DNA of 64,000 nt from Desulfomonile sp963700305 (GTDB lineage: Bacteria; Desulfobacterota; Desulfomonilia; Desulfomonilales; Desulfomonilaceae): NCBI GenBank assembly GCA_963700305.1, contig CAVOXB010000022.1, forward strand, positions 62,001-126,000, in the 5' to 3' direction. How positions within the stretch are numbered: position 1 is the first letter of the stretch; every line of letters starts with the position of its first letter. Positions 9,862 through 18,709 of the stretch are shown in pieces. Made by a program: the position numbers and the translations under genes. The notes beneath the pieces are model-generated. The model made no database searches and had not been told where the DNA came from. It worked only from the letters and a program-made list of their open reading frames with translations.

Positions 9862-11023
9862 ATGCCGCGCACAAGCCCATTTGTTATCGCGCTTTGATGC
9901 ACCGAGGAGCAGATTCTCCTTGATATATCCAGGCAATACACAGCTCCTTATTACAAGGTGGTTCGCGCAAAAATCGTCCTCTTGGCGGCTTCCGGCATGG
10001 ATAACGAGCAAATCTCCCAGATCCTCGACGTGCCGCGGCGGATCGTTACCAAATGGAGGAAACGGTTCTATTACCAACGCTGGATGGTCTCAAGGACCAA
10101 CCGAGGTGCGGAAGGCCGCGCTCTTTTTCCCCCTCAGAGCATTGTGGAAATCAAGGCTCTCGCCTGTGAACTCCCCAAGAGATTGGGCCTTCCCTTTTCC
10201 CGTCTCAGTATGCCGATATAGTCAGGCGAGGCAGTGGACCGCCGAATTGTGGTGTCCATCAGTGTCACCACGGTCTGGCGTTATCTCAACAGCGATGCGA
10301 TAAAGCCGTGGACGCATCGCAGTTGGCTTTTTCCTCGGGACCCTCTTTTCGCAGAAAAAGCTGCTCGGGTCTTGGACCTCTATTTCCGATCTGTTCAACG
10401 GAATTCCCTTGGGGCCAGAATGACTACGTGATCAGTGCTGACGAAAAGACCAGTATCCAAGCTCGACACAGAAAAGCCATCGGCATCGGCCCTATGCCGC
10501 ATCAACCAAGGCGCGTGGAGTTCGAATACGACAGAATGGGCGCCTGGGCCTATCTTGCCGCCTGGGATGTCCACAGACGCCAAGCTCTTCGGAATCTGCG
10601 AGAAAACAACGGGAATAGAATCCCACCACAAGTTGGTGGACCTGGTCATGCAACAAGAGCCTTATCGGTCGGCTCGTCGAGTCTTCTGGATTACGGATAA
10701 TGGTTCCTCTCATCGAGGTGAATCCTCGATTCAGGCGGCTTTCCGAGTGGTATCCGAACGCCATACAGATCCATACCCCGATACACGCCAGTTGGCTCAA
10801 CCAGGTCGAGATCATCTTCTCCGTGCTGCAACGCAAGGTCCTGACGCCAAATGACTTCCCAGACCTTGGAAGCCTTGAAACGGCCATACTCCATTTTCAA
10901 GCTCTCTACAACCAAATCGCCAAGCCTTTCAAATGGAAATACACCAAAGATGATCTCAAGAAGACTCTCTCAAAAATCGAGGCTCACACCGACGACGCCA
11001 ATCAGATCCGACTGGCAGCATGA
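9862..11023 (+). pseudogene. IS630-family transposase, degenerate
   Basis: Pieces in several frames add up to an IS630-type transposase. There is an N-terminal helix-turn-helix (ASGMDNEQISQILDVPRR, about 9997-10050), a middle part with ISADEKTSIQARHR (second catalytic region, near 10431) and a C-terminal part with HTPIHASWLNQVEIIFS (near 10777). The start region has an in-frame TGA after 11 codons, and at least two frameshifts follow (near 10220 and 10700). The element is inactive. Its ends were not resolved. Confidence 0.75.
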
Positions 11024-11670
11024 GCCCATGGAAAGACCCATGAATACGCAACCTTATTTCCGCTATAGAGCACCTAGTCCTCGACAGTGTCGCGCCATTT
11101 CTGCAAGCCATCGCGCCACTTCTGACTCAGCCATTTTTTGGGCAATCAACGTGTTGGTGACGAACGAATGATAGGCCTGATGTCAGTGGGTCGCATGCTC
11201 GAAGTCCAACTCTTCAACAACAGTGAAGCAGTAATGTGGAGGCTTCGCCGGCTCCTGGATATTACGTTGACTTGGGTCCCAAAACTGTCGGAGACCCTAT
11301 GGCGATACCCCGGGCAGCGCTCGGCATACCTGCGGTCCGGCGAGCAATTCAACGGAAGGCCCTCGTATTGGGAACCGTTGATTCAGGCCCAATCAATTGG
11401 ATCACCTCAGGAGCAGCTAGGAGAGCCATCGTTCGTCAATCGAAATGAGAATTCGTCTTATGAGCAGACCTTATCAACAACCCGACTCTACCGATGCTCG
11501 GAAGAGTCAAGCAAGTCTTCGGGCCACGCGTCCCCAATGATGCACTAATGTGGGGCACTATAGACTAAGAAGACAATCCCTTTCCGACGTAACCGATTCA
11601 GCCAGATAACGTCCCGACAATCCACCCCCGCAAGCCCTTTGTTCCTTCTTTCGTAAGCATCTTTCTGGCC
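11024..11670. other. gene-poor stretch beside the IS630 remnant
   Basis: Open frames up to 136 codons exist (11138-11548 and an overlapping frame from 11236) but none resembles a known protein, has a good ribosome-binding site or shows typical composition. It is probably decayed sequence. Confidence 0.45.
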
Positions 11671-11904
11671 CTAATTCAATTCTCCGATAGCTTGCTCCGA
11701 ATCAACAAATGCCTTGGTTATTTGGCTGTCGGATAGGCTCGTTCTCTCATAGAGCTGCATGTGAGTGATGAGGTCCGCTTCTACTAATTTCCTGAGCACA
11801 ACCTCAAGTTCTTTCGCACTGAGACTGTATTTGCCCATCAGCACGGAATCACCCATCCCCGTATGAACGTCTGCGGCTATTTCTTTCGCTTTGATTTTTC
11901 GCAC
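11671..11904 (-). CDS. small protein with one LMxKY-type helical module
   Basis: About 77 residues, using the GTG at 11902-11904 (GAGAGG 11 bases upstream). One module of about 35 residues is visible (IAADVHTGMGDSVLMGKY, then SLSAKELEVVLRKLVEADLI). The same pattern occurs three times in the PilZ protein just upstream on the same strand. A short Ser/Asp-rich tail follows. The role is unknown. The shared module suggests a common partner or ligand with that protein. Confidence 0.55.
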   Translation of the reverse strand: MRKIKAKEIAADVHTGMGDSVLMGKYSLSAKELEVVLRKLVEADLITHMQLYERTSLSDSQITKAFVDSEQAIGELN

Positions 11905-11977
11905 GTAAACCGACACCTCTCAAAGTCTATACTGTTAATTTTCTCATATTCATTCCGAAAGCTCCATTAGTCAATCA

Positions 11978-12877
11978 TCAATCTCCCATGTAAGGCACAT
12001 GGCCTCTAATAATCGGAGTTTTAATAAGGGGAGCGTTTTGCCTCTGGCCGAACTTCGCTAGATGAAGCAGCAATTGGAATTCCCTGAGACTTCCGATAGA
12101 GATGTGACAAATCTCGAATCCCGCCACAAACAATCCTCTTGGGTCTTTCGTTATCCAGCGGCATTCGGTGTCAAAGGTGAATCTAGCGAACTCGCCGAAC
12201 TCGTCCGCTGGTATCACAAGAGTTTTCGTCTCGCTCACGTTGGCTTCTATGCCAAGAATTCCCAGGCCTTTCTCTGCAATGTCGCGTATTTTTCCTACAA
12301 CTCCGGGATTATCGGCCTCATATACGGGGCAGTCAAATGGCAGCGGGAATCTTTTCGTTTGTCGTAGCTTGTCAGGAACCAGTTGGTCGTAGGTCGTGCA
12401 TAGGTTGTCGTAGATTTCCTGCCAGCCGATTGTACCTGAAATGATGAGCGTCATTGATACCCATCTCAGACCTCGGGAGCTCAGGTGGTATTTCTGCATG
12501 AGCTGGATCTTGGTGAGCCCTGACTTAATGTCCTCTACTATCCGGTGGATATTGATGACCACTTTCTCTGGAACGCCGTCCTCCTCGGCGCTCCCCTTTA
12601 AGAGACCGGCTCGGTCAAGCTCTTGAAAAAGATTCTGCAATCCTTGAGGGGTGAGCCTATATTTCTTCATTAGGCCATCACCGCTAATCCCAGCTCTCAG
12701 ATCCGCCACGACCGCTTGAGCGTTCAAGTGCCTAATGATCCCGGCTTGGCCCAACTTCTTGAACAAGCTCTGAAGACCTTTACTCGAGAGCCTGTACTTC
12801 TTCATGAGCGCAACATCATCCATTCCCTTACGGATATCTCTCAGAACCTCATTGGCTGAGACCTTAGGCTTATGCAT
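11978..12877 (-). CDS. three LMxKY-type modules plus PilZ domain
   Basis: This 299-residue protein has a strong ribosome-binding site (GGGGGGAGAGG). The N-terminal half holds three tandem modules of about 35-45 residues, each like 'VLRDIRKGMDDVALMKKY-RLSSKGLQSLFKKLGQAGII' (starting near residues 8, 54 and 110). They look like small helix-turn-helix units. The C-terminal part (about 178-270) resembles a PilZ domain, with the basic approach RQTKRF and a beta-rich body ending GLFVAGFEICHIS, so c-di-GMP binding is likely. The canonical RxxxR is not textbook-perfect. It lies just downstream of a GGDEF-EAL gene on the same strand, which supports a local c-di-GMP circuit. Confidence 0.7.
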   Translation of the reverse strand: MHKPKVSANEVLRDIRKGMDDVALMKKYRLSSKGLQSLFKKLGQAGIIRHLNAQAVVADLRAGISGDGLMKKYRLTPQGLQNLFQELDRAGLLKGSAEEDGVPEKVVINIHRIVEDIKSGLTKIQLMQKYHLSSRGLRWVSMTLIISGTIGWQEIYDNLCTTYDQLVPDKLRQTKRFPLPFDCPVYEADNPGVVGKIRDIAEKGLGILGIEANVSETKTLVIPADEFGEFARFTFDTECRWITKDPRGLFVAGFEICHISIGSLREFQLLLHLAKFGQRQNAPLIKTPIIRGHVPYMGD

Positions 12878-13145
12878 GACCTCTCCCCCCAGAGCGATGT
12901 GATCTTACCGGGGTATCAATTTGGGGTGGTGTAGCGGCGAGAATCTTCCTGCTGGACAGAGTTACTATCACACAATGATCAAAAATGACAAGAAAAGATC
13001 CTCAGCTTTCTTGTGCAGGGCGATTCTTTCCCTGAAAAGTCCGACATCCGAGAGAAAGAAAAGGATCGCGTTGCCGAACTCTTGCTTATCAAAAATCACT
13101 CAGGCTAATCCATGTTTGTTCATCCTGGTGAACTTTTTCAAGCTG

Positions 13146-15485
13146 CTAATCGTACCTTTTCTTTACTGCGTACTTTCTTAGAAGCTCAGTCATACGATCT
13201 TCAGGTAGAGGACGACTTATTAGAAAGCCCTGCACCTCATCACACCTGTTTAGCCGAAGCTGCTTTAATTGTTCGCGGTTTTCGACTCCTTCAGCGATGA
13301 CCCTGAGATTGCGACTGTGCGCGACTTCCACGATTGCCCGCACCAATGCATCCTCGTAATTATTTGCTGAAAGATTTTTGATGAACGATCCGTCGATTTT
13401 GATATTGTCTACCGGCAATTTCCTAAGATAGCTCAGGGAAGAATAGCCGGTACCAAAATCATCTATTGACAGCTTGATTCCACTTTCTTTCAGCTTGCGA
13501 AAAACGGCTATAGTCTCCTCGGTATCCTCCATGATTACACTTTCGGTGAGTTCAAATTCAACCAATTTCGGGTCAGTGAGTGATTGTTCCAAAATTTTGA
13601 CGAGAGCTTCAGCGCTGCCCCGCTGCTTCAACTGCCTTGCTGAGACATTTATGGCGGTTCTCAACCCCCTGAATCCGAGATCATTCCATTTCTTGATTTG
13701 TTTGCATACTTTTCTAAGCACCCAGTGACCTATTTCTACAATGAGACCTGTTTCTTCGGCAACTGGGATGAGATTAGCGGCGGATATTACCCCTTGAACA
13801 GGATGTCGCCAACGTAGAAGCGCTTCCATACCGGTTATGCTGCCGGTCGAAATATCCAATATAGGTTGATAGTGCAAAAGAAAGAGATCTCGATTTATCA
13901 GCGTGCGCAAAATATGCTCGAAGCGTTGACGCCTCACAGCCAATTTGTTCAATTCCTGGGAATAGAACCTGAAGTGATTTTTCCCTCTTTCTTTTGCATA
14001 ATGTAAAGCCATATCGACGTTACGTAACAGTATCTCCGGACTATCGCAATCCCTTGGATAAGTGCTGACTCCTAAGCTTGCGGTCAAAAAGACTTCTCGA
14101 CCGTCTATGGTGAAGGGCTTTGAGAAATCATTCAAGATATTTTGTGCGACAGTGATTGCGCCATGTGTGCTTGACATGCTGGGTAGCAAGAGGACAAATT
14201 CGTCTCCCCCCAATCTGGCTGCCGTATCGCTTGTTCTGAGGTTGCTCTTCAGTTTCTCTGCCACAGCAATAAGTACTTTGTCTCCGAAGTTATGTCCCAT
14301 GGTGTCATTGATATTTTTGAACCTATCCAAATCAAGAAGCATCAGGGTAACCATCTTATTATGGCGTTGAGCTAATAGTAGGGCCTGTTCTAGCCGGTCC
14401 AGGAATAGGACTCGGTTAGGAAGACCTGTCAGGGAATCGTAATGTGCAAGCCTCTGCAAGTGCTTCTGCGTTTGCTTTATTTTGCCGATATCCGCAAAAA
14501 TGCATACATAGTGAGTTATTTCTGTATTGTCATTTCTGATCGCGCTTATGGAAAGGAATGCGGGGTAGATGTCTCCATTCATTCTGCGATCCCAAACCTC
14601 GCCCCGCCATTCGCCACTCTCAGCCATTGCTTGCCTGATCTTTTGGCTCAAGTCGCTGTAACGACTACCCCATTGGAAAAATTCCATACTTTGCCCAATA
14701 ATTGTCGATTTTGGATACCCTGTAATTGCAGTTACGGCCTCATTAGCTCGCAATATCACTTCATCGATATCAATTAGAAGTATGGCCTCACTGCTGCTCT
14801 CAATCATTCTGGCCGAAAGCTCGAGTTCCGATTTAGCGAGAACACCTCGAGAAATTTCTTGCTTCAGGCGTGTGGTGAGGTCCATTAATTCGGCTGTACG
14901 CTCCTGGACTCTCTTCTCAAGTTGGTCGTGAGCATGCTTCAATTCTTTTTGATGTCTCGTCCGAATAGCAATTTGTCGCTTCTCTAACGTGAGATCTTCC
15001 GCCAAAATTAACAATAACTTCTCGTGCCCAAATCTAAGCCTGCGGGCATGAAGACGGCACCACATTTCCTTATCGGGAAGTCTTAATCGGGTTTCCACAA
15101 TGGAGCGTTTCTTCGTGGTAAAGACACTCTGAAGAATTTCGCGGATCTTTGCGCCCTGTGCACCGTCCGAAAACAGGCTCCGTATATTTTTGCCTCGGAG
15201 CCGCTCCGCACTCGAACGCGAATTTGCAGATGCCTCATTTGCAAATATGATGATAAGTTGCTGATTTACCAGAAGCCCGGGCATAGGGAGCGCGTTGAGC
15301 AACTTGCCGAGATAAGTCGCTTCGACTTCAGCGATAAAGAAGCTGCCTGTCTCTGAGACCTCACGATCAAAGCCCCCTTCCATGATAATGGTTTCCAGCG
15401 GCTGTTTCAGCTTGCTTAAGACGTCCAACGACAACTTTTCCGTATCAGAGTCGTTATAGTCGGAGTCTCTTGGTCTCAAAAACAC
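13146..15485 (-). CDS. PAS-PAS-GGDEF-EAL c-di-GMP turnover protein
   Basis: 779 residues, no membrane segment. Domain order: a PAS-like domain (about 50-160), a coiled-coil linker (about 165-215), a second PAS domain (about 220-335), GGDEF (about 345-510) and EAL (about 525-775). The cyclase motif RLGGDEFVLLLP (near 427) is intact. The phosphodiesterase motif is MEALLRW (near 553), with DDFGTGYSSLSYL and VIAEGVE also present, so both activities look possible. The start is a GTG. It probably senses a cytoplasmic signal through its PAS domains and sets c-di-GMP for the adjacent PilZ protein. Confidence 0.92.
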   Translation of the reverse strand: MFLRPRDSDYNDSDTEKLSLDVLSKLKQPLETIIMEGGFDREVSETGSFFIAEVEATYLGKLLNALPMPGLLVNQQLIIIFANEASANSRSSAERLRGKNIRSLFSDGAQGAKIREILQSVFTTKKRSIVETRLRLPDKEMWCRLHARRLRFGHEKLLLILAEDLTLEKRQIAIRTRHQKELKHAHDQLEKRVQERTAELMDLTTRLKQEISRGVLAKSELELSARMIESSSEAILLIDIDEVILRANEAVTAITGYPKSTIIGQSMEFFQWGSRYSDLSQKIRQAMAESGEWRGEVWDRRMNGDIYPAFLSISAIRNDNTEITHYVCIFADIGKIKQTQKHLQRLAHYDSLTGLPNRVLFLDRLEQALLLAQRHNKMVTLMLLDLDRFKNINDTMGHNFGDKVLIAVAEKLKSNLRTSDTAARLGGDEFVLLLPSMSSTHGAITVAQNILNDFSKPFTIDGREVFLTASLGVSTYPRDCDSPEILLRNVDMALHYAKERGKNHFRFYSQELNKLAVRRQRFEHILRTLINRDLFLLHYQPILDISTGSITGMEALLRWRHPVQGVISAANLIPVAEETGLIVEIGHWVLRKVCKQIKKWNDLGFRGLRTAINVSARQLKQRGSAEALVKILEQSLTDPKLVEFELTESVIMEDTEETIAVFRKLKESGIKLSIDDFGTGYSSLSYLRKLPVDNIKIDGSFIKNLSANNYEDALVRAIVEVAHSRNLRVIAEGVENREQLKQLRLNRCDEVQGFLISRPLPEDRMTELLRKYAVKKRYD

Positions 15486-16068
15486 CCCCCTACCAAAATT
15501 AGTGCCAGTAATGTGATTGACAAGCGGGCGAGGCCTGTCACTAATTAGCTTAACACATCTGCTCTAAGAATATAAGCAAACTGTTCATCCAGAACCTCAT
15601 ACGCGCATGGGGGTGTGCGCAGTAGGAATTGTAGCAGGAATTCTTTTGCGAGTTTTTCTTTTCATTCAAAATTGAGTATTCTGCAGGAACGTTCCCAAAA
15701 CCGTTCACAAACATGCAAGAGGGTATGATCATACTCTTGGTCTACCCATTCGTCTTGTCTGCCTTCCCTACTTGAGCATTGTACTGAGATTGAGTGAACT
15801 CCTCCTGGGGAGCATCTATGGAGGAGAGATGCCCTAAGGCTTATCCAGATCGAGTTGGACCGCCGGGAGGTGCCGTAGTATACTCAAGAACAGGGACATG
15901 AATTAGCAATCTGGACAAATGTGTGAATAGGGGTCGCCTGGTCACTGTCCGACACGCGGCGGTTCCCCGTATGGATCGAGAGACTCGCGGATAGTCCGGC
16001 AACGAGCAGAACTGGCCGAATTGCAGGGTGCTCGGCATAATTCCTGTTTGAGAGAGGAGTCTTTGACC
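15486..16068. other. divergent intergenic region
   Basis: This separates the minus-strand GGDEF-EAL gene from the plus-strand haem-sensor gene. It contains imperfect inverted repeats near 15510-15540 (TTGACAAG ... CTTGTCA-like) but no gene or convincing promoter. The long minus-strand frame entering it (15841-16446) is a shadow of the next gene. Confidence 0.4.
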
Positions 16069-17121
16069 ATGGAAATGCCTCTGAGGCAAGCTAGTGAGCT
16101 TCCGCGTCTGGGGCGATATGTATGGATTCTCACTTGTGCGTGGACGGCAATAGTAGCTGCGTCCTTGACCTGGAATCTCTATGAGCAGAAAGAAAGGACT
16201 CTTGAGGTTGCCCGCATTCAAGCGCGAATGGTTCATGAGAAGGATGTCCTTGCTCGTCGATGGAATTCGATGTTTGCCGGGGTGTATGTTCCGGTTACGG
16301 ACGAGATGCGTCCGAATCCGGTTCTTCGAGTGCCTCATAGGGATGTCAAAACCGCCGAGGGAAAAGAACTTACGCTCGTGAACCCCGCATATATGACACG
16401 CATGATCCACGAAATACAAGAAAAGCACAGTGGGATTCGTGGACACATTACCAGTCTCAACGTTATCCGTCCCGAGAACAAGCCGGACTCGTGGGAGGAA
16501 GGGGCTCTAAAGAAATTTCCAAAAGGCCAATCAGAGGTGAGTTCGGTCGAGGTTCTCGGCAATGGTCACTTCATGCGATTGATGCGCCCGCTCGTTACTG
16601 AGGAGAGCTGCTTGAAATGTCATGCAGCGCAGGGCTACAAAGTTGGCGACATCAGAGGAGGCATCAGCGTAGCTGTGCCCATGGAACCTCTCTTGAGCGC
16701 ATCGAGAGCAGAAATCATGGCCTTGGTCCTCAGTCATGCGGCCCTGTGGGGGATGGGCCTGGTGGGCCTTCTTACTGGAGCACGAAAACTTGGTCAGCGA
16801 ATCCGGGCGCGAGAGAATGCAGAACAACTTTTGGTACAAGCTCATGAGAACCTTAAGATGGAGGCGCAACTGTGCAAGCTGGCCGAGGAAGCAAAAGGAC
16901 AACTGGTTACAGATCTCCAGAAAGCGCTTGCTCAAGTCAAGCAACTGAGCGGTTTCCTTCCCATTTGTTCTTCCTGCAAAAAGATTCGCGATGACAAGGG
17001 CTATTGGACTCAGATCGAAGCCTATATTAGAGACCACTCCCAAGCTGAATTCAGCCATGGGATTTGTCCAGAATGCGCCAAGAAACTCTATCCAGAATTG
17101 TACAAAGATGAGCCAACCTGA
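16069..17121 (+). CDS. DUF3365/Tll0287-like c-haem sensor with C-terminal CxxC region
   Basis: About 350 residues, starting at ATG 16069 (AGGAG nine bases upstream). One transmembrane helix lies near residues 17-37. A periplasmic DUF3365-type domain follows, carrying one CxxCH haem site (SCLKCHAAQGYKVGDIRGG, near 181). A second helix (about 215-240) and a cytoplasmic coiled coil lead to a short C-terminal domain (FLPICSSCKKIRDDKGYWTQ and ICPECAKKLYPE) with two CxxC pairs. That C-terminal unit is often found at the end of deltaproteobacterial signalling proteins. No kinase or cyclase domain follows, so output through a partner is inferred. Confidence 0.78.
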   Translation: MEMPLRQASELPRLGRYVWILTCAWTAIVAASLTWNLYEQKERTLEVARIQARMVHEKDVLARRWNSMFAGVYVPVTDEMRPNPVLRVPHRDVKTAEGKELTLVNPAYMTRMIHEIQEKHSGIRGHITSLNVIRPENKPDSWEEGALKKFPKGQSEVSSVEVLGNGHFMRLMRPLVTEESCLKCHAAQGYKVGDIRGGISVAVPMEPLLSASRAEIMALVLSHAALWGMGLVGLLTGARKLGQRIRARENAEQLLVQAHENLKMEAQLCKLAEEAKGQLVTDLQKALAQVKQLSGFLPICSSCKKIRDDKGYWTQIEAYIRDHSQAEFSHGICPECAKKLYPELYKDEPT

Positions 17122-17331
17122 TTATATTGAGTGGTAGCCCCGTAAATCTGCAATGATATAGAGACCTGTAATTAGGGTCTCTTTCCTGCCGCTCTGGCCC
17201 ACGGCTTCGGCCATCTGGCCACTTCATGGGGACCGGTTTCTGTGTCGGCATAAAGGATTGCCTTCACAAATTTCCTGTGCTATTAGTCAGCCAAGATGAA
17301 GCAAAATTCGTCCTAGAGGGGGTATCCGAAG

Positions 17332-17814
17332 ATGAGATGTCTGGTCGCACTATCCGCATTGGCGATCTTTGTCTTAACATCGCCGTGTTTGGCAGCTGAC
17401 CCATGGTTTGTCATTAAAGATGTCAACGATGTGTGCAAAGTGATCGAGGCCAAAGAAAAGACTTCCAAGACAATTGGGGGCCCGTACAAGACAAAAGGCG
17501 AAGCTGAAAAGGCCAAGGAGAAGCTCTGCCCAAAATCAGCCTGGTTCGTAATCAAAGATGTGAACAACGTGTGTAAGGTGATTGAAGCGGAGGACAAGAC
17601 CCCCAAAACCATAGGTGGCCCTTACAAGTCGAAGGATGAGGCCGAAAAGGCCAAGGAGAAGGTCTGCCCGAAATCAGCCTGGTTCGTGATCAAAGATGTA
17701 AACAATGTATGTAAAGTCATTGAGGCCGAGGACAAGACTCCGAAAACCATAGGTGGACCTTACAAAACAAAGGATGAGGCCGAAAAAGCCAAAGAGAAGC
17801 TCTGCAAAAAATGA
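17332..17814 (+). CDS. secreted protein of three 46-residue repeats
   Basis: 160 residues with an AGAGGGGG ribosome-binding site. The signal peptide ends near residue 21 (ALAIFVLTSPCLAA). The mature protein is three tandem copies of 46 residues, each beginning WFVIKDVN and carrying VCKVIEA, KTIGGPYK and EAEKAKEKLC. Copies 2 and 3 are almost identical. The DNA period is 138 bp (copies start near 17404, 17542 and 17680). Each copy has two cysteines, one near the start and one at the end, suggesting one disulfide per repeat. The GGPYKTKDEAEKAKEKL end resembles the last strand-helix of SPOR-like domains, which is inference. It lies downstream of the bam operon on the opposite strand. Confidence 0.75.
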   Translation: MRCLVALSALAIFVLTSPCLAADPWFVIKDVNDVCKVIEAKEKTSKTIGGPYKTKGEAEKAKEKLCPKSAWFVIKDVNNVCKVIEAEDKTPKTIGGPYKSKDEAEKAKEKVCPKSAWFVIKDVNNVCKVIEAEDKTPKTIGGPYKTKDEAEKAKEKLCKK

Positions 17815-18032
17815 AGCACAGTCGAACTTTTTTCGTCTTCGCCCCCGAGGTGGAGGAGGAAGAAGACCTACTCATACCTGGAACCCCGCCAAAGGGCCTC
17901 GGCAAGTATGGGCAGGGATATACAGTTGTTGCCAAGAATTCTGACGCTTGTCCCACGCGCGAATACAAGAAATCCGCAGGGGCCGGCGTCCCTTGCCCAT
18001 TCTATAGACATCATTGATTATTTTTGAAGATA

Positions 18033-18052
18033 TGCCGGCACGGAGGCCGGCA
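18033..18052. repeat. GC-rich hairpin
   Basis: TGCCGGC and GCCGGCA arms surround a six-base loop in the gap between the convergent repeat-protein gene and bamI. Similar GCCGGC-rich hairpins recur at 56789-56887, so it is more likely a dispersed element than a terminator. No T-run follows on either strand. Confidence 0.4.
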
Positions 18053-18103
18053 CCTACGAATTATTCTTTCTCCAATCGGACATTAAAGAGTATCAACCGC
18101 TGC

Positions 18104-18709
18104 CTATTTATCTGCCTCGCATTTGAAAGTGGGGGAGAGCGCTTCTACTAAGACGTAAGCTGCCTGCAGTGCCTCAGTAGGGCAAAGGGGAAAACATTCT
18201 TTGCAGTTCCAGCACTCCTTTGAGGCTATCTCCGGGATGAAACTGATCTCTTTCTTTATTCCTCTATCGATAAATCCGACAGCGTCCTTCTTCTTGACTT
18301 CAGCACAGTATCTTACACAGAGACCACAATGAATGCAAAAGGAGGGCTCTTTTTCAAAGCGGTTCCTGTCTGCTCCGTACTCTTTAGCCAGATCCTGCAA
18401 TATGAATGAATCAGGAGCATGAGCCAGCTGGAGTTCCAAGATCATTTTGCGAATTCTATCTATTTTCTCAGATCTGGTTCTTACGACTATATTCTTCTCC
18501 ACAGGGTAGACGCAGGAAACAACTATTTTTGTCGAGCCGCGACTTTCTACTTCCACGATGCAAAGTCGGCAGGCCCCGAAGGGTTCCAGTTTGTCATGGT
18601 GACACAGCGTGGGGATCGATATTCCCGCACTTCTGGCTGCCTCTAAAAGGGACATTTCCTGCTTCGCCTTGACTTCTTTTCCGTCTATTTTTAACAGGAT
18701 TTCGCTCAT
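18104..18709 (-). CDS. bamI: BamI, NuoG-like iron-sulfur subunit of class II benzoyl-CoA reductase
   Basis: 201 residues resembling the N-terminal part of NADH dehydrogenase subunit G. A plant-type [2Fe-2S] domain is present (CHHDKLEPFGACRLC, near residue 36), followed by the CxxH-type region and two ferredoxin-like clusters (CIHCGLCVRYC and CWNCKECFPLC). It overlaps the end of bamH by ATGA, indicating translational coupling. In the Geobacter-type complex, BamGHI form a Nuo-like module thought to exchange electrons with NAD(H) and pass them on. It is the last gene of the operon. No clear U-rich terminator is visible after it. Confidence 0.85.
   Translation of the reverse strand: MSEILLKIDGKEVKAKQEMSLLEAARSAGISIPTLCHHDKLEPFGACRLCIVEVESRGSTKIVVSCVYPVEKNIVVRTRSEKIDRIRKMILELQLAHAPDSFILQDLAKEYGADRNRFEKEPSFCIHCGLCVRYCAEVKKKDAVGFIDRGIKKEISFIPEIASKECWNCKECFPLCPTEALQAAYVLVEALSPTFKCEADK

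Noticed and set aside
11138..11548. 136-codon plus-strand frame
   Set aside because: No start signal or family match; it lies in decayed sequence next to an IS remnant.
15841..16446. 201-codon minus-strand frame
   Set aside because: It overlaps the start of the DUF3365 gene, which has a clear domain match and ribosome-binding site; this frame shows neither.
17404..17814. 138-bp tandem repeats as a possible CRISPR or satellite
   Set aside because: The repeats are in frame, begin after a signal peptide and have no spacers; they are protein repeats.
18033..18052. Rho-independent terminator of the bam operon
   Set aside because: The hairpin has no following U-tract on the bam strand and similar hairpins occur elsewhere in the window.
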